From Holosporaceae bacterium (GTDB taxonomy: Bacteria; Pseudomonadota; Alphaproteobacteria; UBA3830): a stretch of 8,520 nucleotides of DNA. A program made the translations under genes and the position numbers. The notes beneath the pieces were generated by a model. The model was given only the letters and a program-made list of their open reading frames with translations. It searched no databases and was not told where the DNA came from. Location of the stretch: the NCBI GenBank assembly GCA_031267195.1, contig JAIRZO010000064.1:1-8520 (forward strand). The letters run 5' to 3'. Below are positions 1 to 5,256 of the stretch, in pieces; position 1 is the stretch's first letter, and every line of letters starts with the position of its first letter.

Positions 1-4
1 GAAT

Positions 5-250
5 ATGGACACCGCTAAAGAGTGTGGAAAGCAGGTCATTGCTTCCCTAGTTATGCTGATGGTTATTGTGGGAATGAATATGTTCACCGGGTATCGCTAC
101 TACAACGGAGTTATGGAACGAAATATGACGTTGTTTGTCGTTATTGCTGCCGGAATTTTGGGATTCTATGTGGTTGGACGGATTTTCGGTATATTCAAAT
201 TTTTCAAAGTGTTCGGGACTCTCGATAAAAAGGATGAAAAATTATCCTGA
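5..250 (+). CDS. Small two-helix membrane protein of unknown function (possibly the 3' part of a longer gene)
   Basis: I do not recognise this 81-residue protein. It has a short polar N-terminus, a first hydrophobic helix at about residues 11-30, a polar turn containing Tyr, Arg and Glu (about 30-40), a second hydrophobic helix at about 42-63, and a basic/acidic tail ending in a Lys- and Asp-rich stretch, so it is probably an inner-membrane protein with two helices. The ATG lies only four bases from the window edge and the frame is open upstream of it, so neither a ribosome binding site nor the true start can be judged. It may be the C-terminal part of a larger protein. Its TGA is embedded in the Shine-Dalgarno sequence of the ferredoxin gene that follows 11 bp later, so the two are almost certainly co-transcribed and may work together. 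That functional link is inference. Confidence 0.6.
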   Translation: MDTAKECGKQVIASLVMLMVIVGMNMFTGYRYYNGVMERNMTLFVVIAAGILGFYVVGRIFGIFKFFKVFGTLDKKDEKLS

Positions 251-254
251 GGAG
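248..254 (+). promoter_or_regulatory. Shine-Dalgarno of the ferredoxin gene, overlapping the upstream stop codon
   Basis: TGAGGAG contains GAGGAG seven bases before the ATG at 262. Its first three bases are the TGA stop of the preceding membrane-protein gene. This arrangement supports both the reality of the short ferredoxin ORF and translational coupling between the two genes. Confidence 0.7.
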
Positions 255-261
255 CGTAGTG

Positions 262-438
262 ATGATGATTGATGTGACAAAATGTAAAAAATGTCTATCC
301 TGTATAGATGTTTGTCCTGTGCTGGCGATTAAGGAAAATGATGGCACCGTAGAAATCGATCGTAGCATCTGTTTGCAGTGCGGGTGCTGTAAGTCTTGTT
401 GCAAGACTGATGCAATCGTGTTTAAGTTGCAAGACTGA
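262..438 (+). CDS. Short 2[4Fe-4S] ferredoxin-type protein
   Basis: This is a 58-residue protein with two complete iron-sulfur motifs. Motif I is C8-x2-C11-x2-C14-x3-C18-Pro19. Motif II is C37-x2-C40-x2-C43-x3-C47. Family knowledge says this spacing binds two [4Fe-4S] clusters, with three ligands of each motif plus the last Cys of the other. The stretch after C47 (TDAIVF) also matches the usual ferredoxin pattern, but the family proline after the last Cys is Lys48. Motif II carries two extra cysteines (C42, C46). There is a second Met at residue 2, and either ATG could be the start; the GAGGAG at 249-254 serves both. The protein should be a cytosolic electron carrier, partner unknown. It sits between a small membrane protein and secG, which is not a usual place for a ferredoxin. 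Its last codons lie inside a 28-bp tandem duplication that sets the stop position, so the C-terminus may be altered from the ancestral form. Confidence 0.85.
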   Translation: MMIDVTKCKKCLSCIDVCPVLAIKENDGTVEIDRSICLQCGCCKSCCKTDAIVFKLQD

Positions 439-453
439 TGTAATCGTGTATAA
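398..453 (+). repeat. 28-bp tandem duplication at the 3' end of the ferredoxin gene
   Basis: Positions 398-425 and 426-453 are two adjacent 28-nt copies, identical at 26 of 28 positions (differences at 413/441 and 422/450). Because 28 is not a multiple of three, the second copy is read in a shifted frame, and the GACTGA within it supplies the present stop at 436-438. The two mismatches suggest the duplication is not brand new, or that it diverged quickly. Confidence 0.9.
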
Positions 454-522
454 TTTAGATACTTTAAATATTTGTCATCGAATCGCCATGGGTATTATCT
501 TGTATGAATTGGGTAATTTTAA

Positions 523-1143
523 ATGATATATTTCCTGCTTAGTGTTCATTTTATTCTTGCCATTGCAATTATTGGCATTGTGCTTTTGCAGAAACATGAT
601 TCTGATGGTGCGTTGGGATCCAGCGGTGGGGGAGCCGCTAGCGGAGTATTTTCGGTGCGGGGGCAGGCGAATTTTTTGACGCGTTCCACTGCCATCATGA
701 TGTCTCTGTTTATAATCAACTGTCTTGTAATGGCAAAAATGCTAAAACATTCCGTTGTACAGAAAGAATCTCTTATCGATGTGGTAGCGAAGGAGAGTGC
801 AGCTAATCGCAATGTGGCTCCGGAGGAAAATTCAGTGGCAAAGAAAATTTCTGCTGCCGAAGTCACCGGAGGCAATGGCAAAGGCAGGACAAATACAAAG
901 CCGATTTCTAGAACTGCTAATACAAAATCCAGCGGTAATGCGAAGGTGCCAGAAGTAACATTACCAAGCAAATCAGTGTCCACTGAAGTTTCAATCAGCA
1001 ACCCTCCAAATTCAGCAACAACAACGACCGAAGGAAGCATCAAAGCCATCGGCGCTGCAGGCACTTCTGGTGAAAAAGTTGCTGGAAAAGACGGGGATAA
1101 TACTGTTCCTACAGATAAAATTCAACTCAAGGAGAAAAAATAG
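523..1143 (+). CDS. secG: Protein-export membrane protein SecG
   Basis: SecG is the small non-essential partner of SecY and SecE in the inner-membrane translocon, where it assists SecA-driven preprotein export. The 206-residue product has the family layout: a first membrane helix at about 2-22 ending in the typical VLLQ, a Gly/Ser-rich cytoplasmic loop (about 27-48) containing the GSSGGGAASGVF stretch, the NFLTRSTA sequence (50-57), and a second helix to about residue 73. The N-terminal 75 residues are recognisable SecG. The remaining roughly 130 residues are a low-complexity tail rich in Ser, Thr, Ala, Gly and Lys, so the protein is well above the roughly 75-130 residues common in the family; long polar tails are known in alphaproteobacterial SecG. 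The ribosome binding site is weak (GGG at 511-513). kdsA follows after 51 bp, in keeping with the alphaproteobacterial secG-kdsA neighbourhood. Confidence 0.93.
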   Translation: MIYFLLSVHFILAIAIIGIVLLQKHDSDGALGSSGGGAASGVFSVRGQANFLTRSTAIMMSLFIINCLVMAKMLKHSVVQKESLIDVVAKESAANRNVAPEENSVAKKISAAEVTGGNGKGRTNTKPISRTANTKSSGNAKVPEVTLPSKSVSTEVSISNPPNSATTTTEGSIKAIGAAGTSGEKVAGKDGDNTVPTDKIQLKEKK

Positions 1144-1194
1144 TTCCATGCTTATGGTACTTTTGATGGCGTCTGCCGGCGAAAGGATTTCGCT

Positions 1195-2043
1195 GTGATA
1201 GGCAAGGTCGTTAAAATTGGGAATATCTCCGTATCAAACCAGATGCCGTTTGTGTTGATGGCTGGTCCGTGTGTACTGGAAAGTCGAGATATGGCATTCC
1301 GAATTGCGGATCATTTGATCAAAATCACCTCGGATCTTGGCATTCCATTCATATTTAAAGCTTCCTTTGATAAAGCCAACAGAACCAGCATTTCATCCCA
1401 CAGGGGAATTCCATTTGATGAGGCGATGGAAATTTTTTCAGAAATACACAGATCCTACGGTTGTAGCACCATTACAGATGTGCACGAAACGCACCAGTGC
1501 GCAGCGGTGGCGTCGGTAGTTGATGTGCTACAAATTCCAGCATTTTTGTGTCGTCAGACGGATTTACTACTAGCTGCAGCAAAAACCAACAATCCCATTA
1601 ATATAAAAAAAGGACAATTTCTATCTCCCTGGGATATCAAAAATGTTCTGCAAAAGGTGCTGGATACTGGTAATGGAAATGTCATGCTTTGTGAAAGAGG
1701 AGCCTGCTTTGGGTATAATCGCCTGGTATCTGACATGCGTTCTCTCAAAATTATGGCAGATACAGGGTATCCTGTAATATTTGATGCAACACATTCTGTG
1801 CAGGAGCCGGGGAGCTTAGGTAATGCCAGCGGCGGAAATCGGGAATACGTGGAACTGCTTGCAAGGGCAGCAGTCGCGATTGGAGTTGCCGGCGTATTTG
1901 TTGAGACACATTTTGATCCGGACAATGCATTCTCGGATGGTCCAAATATGATTCCATTGCATCTGATGCAGGATTTTTTGGTCGCACTAAAACGCTTTGA
2001 TGAATTGGCTAAAACATCAAAATATTTGGATATGTCACGCTAG
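1195..2043 (+). CDS. kdsA: 3-deoxy-8-phosphooctulonate synthase (Kdo-8-phosphate synthase), metal-type
   Basis: KdsA condenses phosphoenolpyruvate with arabinose-5-phosphate to Kdo-8-phosphate, the committed step to the Kdo sugar of the LPS inner core, in the cytosol. The 282-residue length is normal for the family. Recognisable blocks are AGPCVLES (23-30), FKASFDKANRTS (54-65), ITDVHE (93-98), QIPAFLCRQTDLL (113-125), ERGACFGYNRL (167-177), FDATHSVQ (196-203) and VETHFDPDNAFSDGP (236-250). Cys26 replaces the Asn found in the metal-independent E. coli enzyme. With His200, Glu237 and Asp248 it gives the Cys/His/Glu/Asp set of the metal-dependent (Aquifex-type) class. The start is GTG, chosen because AAGGA at 1183-1187 lies seven bases upstream and the product begins at the usual place. 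The TAG stop directly abuts the ftsB ATG. The pyrG and eno genes that often flank kdsA in alphaproteobacteria are absent. Confidence 0.96.
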   Translation: MIGKVVKIGNISVSNQMPFVLMAGPCVLESRDMAFRIADHLIKITSDLGIPFIFKASFDKANRTSISSHRGIPFDEAMEIFSEIHRSYGCSTITDVHETHQCAAVASVVDVLQIPAFLCRQTDLLLAAAKTNNPINIKKGQFLSPWDIKNVLQKVLDTGNGNVMLCERGACFGYNRLVSDMRSLKIMADTGYPVIFDATHSVQEPGSLGNASGGNREYVELLARAAVAIGVAGVFVETHFDPDNAFSDGPNMIPLHLMQDFLVALKRFDELAKTSKYLDMSR

Positions 2044-2370
2044 ATGTTATTCTTTTCTTCACCTTCTATTAATAAAAATATAAGACTAATAGCTTCCAAT
2101 ATAATATGGGTTTGCATTGTTTGGTACTTTGCTTTCCATGTTATCAGTGGCGCTAGGGGAGCTTTATCCTGGAGCAAATTGCGGATTGAAATTGTAAATT
2201 TAGAAAGAGAACTTAAAACACTGAAGGAAGAAAATGCGTTTTTAGAAAACAAAATAAGTCTTCTGCGCAACGACAACATCGACCTTGATCTTCTGGAGGA
2301 AATCGCACGCAGTGTGCTGGGATGGTCATACGAAAACGATCTGATCGTAATGTTGCCGAGAGGAGAGTGA
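2044..2370 (+). CDS. ftsB: FtsB/DivIC-family septum formation protein
   Basis: FtsB/DivIC-type proteins are bitopic divisome proteins that, with FtsL and FtsQ, link early division proteins to the septal synthase FtsW-FtsI. This 108-residue product has the family layout: a short cytoplasmic N-terminus, one membrane helix at about 14-36, a leucine/charged coiled coil at about 44-77 (heptad-like Leu and Glu/Lys spacing), and the conserved distal segment LDLLEEIARSVLGWSYENDLIVM (from about 81), which matches the LEEIAR..LG.....E signature of the family. The start codon immediately follows the kdsA stop (TAGATG) with no good Shine-Dalgarno, which points to translational coupling with kdsA. In alphaproteobacteria this gene usually sits downstream of kdsA and eno, which supports the call. 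ftsW lies about 1.6 kb further on, but probably in a different transcription unit. Confidence 0.85.
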   Translation: MLFFSSPSINKNIRLIASNIIWVCIVWYFAFHVISGARGALSWSKLRIEIVNLERELKTLKEENAFLENKISLLRNDNIDLDLLEEIARSVLGWSYENDLIVMLPRGE

Positions 2371-2468
2371 ATATGTTCATAATATTGTAAAATTACTTAT
2401 TGGATAAATGTTCTTGATTTTTTCAGTAAAATTATTTACCTGTGTTCGTTAATGTTGTGTGATTTATT

Positions 2469-2472
2469 GGAG
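2469..2472 (+). promoter_or_regulatory. Shine-Dalgarno that favours a TTG start for infC
   Basis: GGAG lies six bases before TTG at 2479-2481. The only in-frame upstream ATG (2452) has no purine-rich site in front of it. This pairing is the reason for choosing TTG as the infC start. Confidence 0.6.
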
Positions 2473-2478
2473 ATAAGT

Positions 2479-3012
2479 TTGAAAGATAATAGATTTGCGG
2501 AAGAAAAATATAAGCTCAACGGAGCCATAACCGCTTCTGAAGTCCGTTTAATTGATCAGGATGGCCACCTCATCGGCGTGGTTAGCAAACAAGAAGCACT
2601 GAAAATGGCTGCGGAAATGGATTTGGATTTAGTGGAAATTGCACCACAAAATACACCTCCGGTATGCAAAATAATAAATTACGGAAAATTAAAATATGAG
2701 CTTCAGAAGAAAAAGTCCGAAGCGAAAAAAAAACAAAAAATTATAGAAATGAAGGAAATGAAATTTACTCCCACCATCGCTTTCCACGATTATCAGGTAA
2801 AATTCAACAATATTTGTCGATTTCTTAGAGAAGGAAATAAAGTAAAGGTCACGCTACGGCTTCGGGGACGGGAAATATCTCACCAAGATATTGGCGTTAG
2901 GGTTTTGAATCGTCTTGTGGATGATCTTAAAGACATAGCAAAATGTGAAGGAACTCCTCATTTGGAAGGAAAACAACTGATGCTGATATTGCTGCCGTTA
3001 ACCATCAAGTAA
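2479..3012 (+). CDS. infC: Translation initiation factor IF-3
   Basis: IF-3 binds the 30S subunit, keeps it apart from 50S and proofreads initiator tRNA and start codon. From the TTG start the product is 177 residues, the normal length. The N-domain contains EVRLIDQDGHLIGVVS (about 21-36) and LVEIAPQNTPPVCKIINYGK (about 51-70). A Lys-rich linker helix follows (about 71-90), then the C-domain with KEMKFTPTIAFHDYQVK (about 92-108), LREGNKVKVTLRLRGREISHQ and the final GKQLMLILLP. An ATG at 2452 would add nine residues, several of them hydrophobic, and has no ribosome binding site. The TTG has GGAG at ideal spacing and gives the usual charged N-terminus. Non-AUG starts are well known for infC, where IF-3 discriminates against its own start codon, so autoregulation of this type is plausible but inferred. 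prmA begins directly after the TAA; the common rpmI-rplT partners are not downstream. Confidence 0.93.
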   Translation: MKDNRFAEEKYKLNGAITASEVRLIDQDGHLIGVVSKQEALKMAAEMDLDLVEIAPQNTPPVCKIINYGKLKYELQKKKSEAKKKQKIIEMKEMKFTPTIAFHDYQVKFNNICRFLREGNKVKVTLRLRGREISHQDIGVRVLNRLVDDLKDIAKCEGTPHLEGKQLMLILLPLTIK

Positions 3013-3966
3013 ATGGGAATTGATAATTGCATGAGGAAATTTTCAGATAGTAGTCACTACAGCGATACGGTCGGAGAAAAAGTTTTCAAATGTATCATCG
3101 ATGGTTTTTCCATAGGAACAGCATTTGAAGTGGTTGATTTACTCTCTGAATCCAGTTGTTACATGTCGGTTTCCTGTGCAGAAGCGAAGGGAACAAACTG
3201 GTTCGTGGAGATTCTAAATCTGCAACCCATTAGCGAAATTGAAGTTGCAACCGTTCTTGGAGGTTATAAATATTCATCACTTTCGATTGGTGTGCTGGAC
3301 AATGTCAATTGGCTTAAAAAATGTTTTGAAAATTTCAAACCCATTTCCGTCGGCAATTTTTATATGTATGGTCCCCACGTGAGGGGAAAACATATGCCGT
3401 TCAACAAAATTGCAATAGAAATTGCTGCCGCAACAGCTTTTGGTACCGGAGAACACCCGACCACTAGCAGATGCCTGCTGGCCTGCCAAATGTTTTTTGA
3501 TCGCCGAAAACATCTGCGACTATTAGATATTGGATGTGGATCCGGTATTTTAAGCATAGCTTTGGCAAAATCCGGAGCCAGGAACATTGTAGCCTGTGAC
3601 AACGACGCAGAAGCTGTGCGCATAGCAAAAGAAAACATTACCCTGAATAGGGTCGCCCACAGGATATCCGTATTCCAAAATGAAAAATATGAATTTGCTA
3701 TTCCAAATTCTGGATCCCAAATGCATTCCCATCCATACAGTTCAAGGAAATTCTATGATTTTATAGTGGCAAATATTCTGGCTGAGCCCCTAATCGACAT
3801 GGCTCCCATCATCATCGATTCACTGTCTCCCAACGGATTACTGGTGCTATCCGGATTCAATTCCGACGATCACAGTGTAATAAATAAATATTCGTTGAGA
3901 CTAACACAGAAATATGTCTATGATTATCAGAATTGGACAACGGTGGTATTCGAAAACAGGAAATAG
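3013..3966 (+). CDS. prmA: Ribosomal protein L11 methyltransferase
   Basis: PrmA uses S-adenosylmethionine to methylate ribosomal protein L11 at lysine side chains and the N-terminus. It is a 317-residue class I methyltransferase with a divergent N-terminal substrate-recognition domain (about 1-115) and a conserved catalytic domain. Diagnostic sequences are AFGTGEHPTTSRCL (142-155, the PrmA signature), the SAM-binding LDIGCGSGILS (171-181), acidic residues of ACDNDAEAV (194-202), VANILAEPLI (252-261, the N-x-L-A-x-P-L motif IV) and a distal LSPNGLLVLSG. The ATG follows the infC stop without a gap (TAAATG), so coupling to infC is likely. A second ATG at 3031, with GGGA about a dozen bases ahead, is an alternative start that would remove only six residues. 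The infC-prmA pairing makes sense as translation-related, but ftsW next door is not functionally linked in an obvious way. Confidence 0.94.
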   Translation: MGIDNCMRKFSDSSHYSDTVGEKVFKCIIDGFSIGTAFEVVDLLSESSCYMSVSCAEAKGTNWFVEILNLQPISEIEVATVLGGYKYSSLSIGVLDNVNWLKKCFENFKPISVGNFYMYGPHVRGKHMPFNKIAIEIAAATAFGTGEHPTTSRCLLACQMFFDRRKHLRLLDIGCGSGILSIALAKSGARNIVACDNDAEAVRIAKENITLNRVAHRISVFQNEKYEFAIPNSGSQMHSHPYSSRKFYDFIVANILAEPLIDMAPIIIDSLSPNGLLVLSGFNSDDHSVINKYSLRLTQKYVYDYQNWTTVVFENRK

Positions 3967-4016
3967 CTACCAAAACAACAGAACCTATACCATCCCAGTG
4001 GAGCTATCAGGGAATT

Positions 4017-5141
4017 ATGATAAGTTTTTCCAGAACAGACGACAGTATTTTTGGCCGCTGGTGGTGGTCGGTGGATCGCGTAATGCTGCTGGCATTCCTA
4101 TGCATGATTGCCTTTGGCATTCTTATGTCCATAGCGGCCACACCAATGGTGGCAAATAGAATTGGCATCGATCGTTTCTATTTTCTCAAGAGACATCTCA
4201 TCTATATCACGCCATCATTGGTCATCATATTTATAATTTCCGCCCTCGATGAAGCCAGCATAAAAAAATTGTCTGTGATAATCTTTTTCGTATTCATGAT
4301 ATTGATTGTGGCCGCCTTGTTCTACAGTCCCGGCATTAAGGGAGCGAAGCGCTGGCTGTCGATTTTTGGATTTTCCATGCAGCCATCTGAATTTGTGAAA
4401 CCGGCGATCACGATTATTACGGCATGGATGATTTCGAAACAGAATAAATTTCCAAATTTTAAGGGAAAATTCATAGCCACCATCATGGTGGCTATGTTTG
4501 TGGCATTGCTGGCAATGCAGCCGGACATAGGCATGATAGTTGTGACAATTGCCATATGGTTTGGTCAATTATTTTTGGGAGGAATTCCCATAATTTTTGC
4601 TTTTATGATGACCATTGGCGGCATATGTGTTGTGGTGCTGGGTTACAGTCTGCTACCGCATGTGGCTAACCGTGTAGATAGATTTTTAAATCCTGATGTG
4701 GGAGATCACTATCAAATCAACAGATCACTGGAAGCGTTTTCGCACGGAGGATTATTTGGTGTTGGTCCCGGTGAGGGTGTTATAAAAAAACATCTACCTG
4801 ATGCTCATTCTGATTTTGTATTTGCGGTGCTTGGGGAAGAATTTGGATTTTTCATCTGTCTATTGGTGGTGTTGCTAATTGCTTTCATTGTTATCTATGG
4901 CATGTTCAAGGCTATGAAAGAAAATAATCTATTCACCATAATTGCGTCCGTCGGCCTACTGTCCCAATTTGGACTGCAGTCGTTCATCAACATAGCCTCC
5001 ACGCTGCACATTCTGCCAACAAAGGGCATGACATTACCATTCATAAGCTATGGAGGATCATCTATGATTGCCCTCAGTATATTGGTGGGTATGATCCTGG
5101 CTTTGGTGAGGCATAAACCCATAAGCTACGAAGAACAGTAG
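4017..5141 (+). CDS. ftsW: Septal peptidoglycan glycosyltransferase FtsW (SEDS family)
   Basis: FtsW polymerises lipid II into septal glycan strands together with the transpeptidase FtsI, in the inner membrane at mid-cell. The 374-residue product has about ten hydrophobic segments and the SEDS signatures: GAKRWL (109-114), QPSEFVKPA (122-130), QPDIGM (168-173), GVGPGEGVIKKHLPDAHSDFVFAVLGEEFG (starting at 248; Asp266 sits in the loop that carries an Asp needed for SEDS activity) and the C-terminal LPTKGMTLPFISYGGSS (333-349), which fits FtsW better than RodA. The N-terminal SRTDDS...WWWSVDR is a typical alphaproteobacterial FtsW opening, which is why I chose the ATG at 4017; AGGGA at 4009-4013 is close in front of it. 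An in-frame ATG at 3933 would overlap prmA and add 28 residues unlike the family. In most bacteria ftsW lies in the dcw cluster beside murG. Here it is behind prmA, so the cluster has been broken up or rearranged. Confidence 0.95.
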   Translation: MISFSRTDDSIFGRWWWSVDRVMLLAFLCMIAFGILMSIAATPMVANRIGIDRFYFLKRHLIYITPSLVIIFIISALDEASIKKLSVIIFFVFMILIVAALFYSPGIKGAKRWLSIFGFSMQPSEFVKPAITIITAWMISKQNKFPNFKGKFIATIMVAMFVALLAMQPDIGMIVVTIAIWFGQLFLGGIPIIFAFMMTIGGICVVVLGYSLLPHVANRVDRFLNPDVGDHYQINRSLEAFSHGGLFGVGPGEGVIKKHLPDAHSDFVFAVLGEEFGFFICLLVVLLIAFIVIYGMFKAMKENNLFTIIASVGLLSQFGLQSFINIASTLHILPTKGMTLPFISYGGSSMIALSILVGMILALVRHKPISYEEQ

Positions 5142-5167
5142 CTGTGCGACGAATGATGTCTCGTTCA

Positions 5168-5181
5168 TTCTGCATGCAGAA
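5168..5181. repeat. 14-bp perfect palindrome between ftsW and the aminopropyltransferase gene
   Basis: TTCTGCATGCAGAA is its own reverse complement. It lies 26 bp after the ftsW stop and about 75 bp before the next start. It has no loop and no T-run after it, so it is a poor terminator. It could be an operator for a dimeric regulator or chance. Just upstream, GAATGA and TCATTC (from about 5151 to 5170) form a weak 6-bp inverted repeat. Confidence 0.4.
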
Positions 5182-5243
5182 AGTGCAGGACAACCATTCT
5201 GTTCTGAATTTTAAGCAAATCGTAGCTAGGTAGTGAATTTTTG

Positions 5244-5250
5244 AAGGGAG
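5244..5250 (+). promoter_or_regulatory. Strong Shine-Dalgarno deciding the GTG start of the aminopropyltransferase gene
   Basis: AAGGGAG lies six bases before GTG at 5257-5259. No comparable site precedes the in-frame ATG codons downstream (5299 and 5314), so the GTG is the best start. Confidence 0.7.
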
Positions 5251-5256
5251 AATACG

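Noticed and set aside
204..404. 66-codon minus-strand frame across the ferredoxin gene
   Set aside because: It is antisense to two well-supported plus-strand genes, and the ferredoxin cysteine motifs with a good ribosome binding site explain the region.
546..1064. 172-codon open frame antisense to secG
   Set aside because: It mirrors the low-complexity SecG tail and conserved N-terminus. Its Val/Leu/Pro-rich composition is what the complement of Ser/Thr/Ala/Lys codons gives, and the plus-strand SecG motifs are clear.
3933..4016. Longer FtsW start overlapping prmA
   Set aside because: The added 28 residues are polar and unlike the family, they overlap the prmA end, and the ATG at 4017 gives the conserved alphaproteobacterial N-terminus with AGGGA in front.
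4215..4568. 117-codon minus-strand frame inside ftsW
   Set aside because: It is His/Tyr-rich and antisense to strongly conserved SEDS motifs, so it is a shadow.
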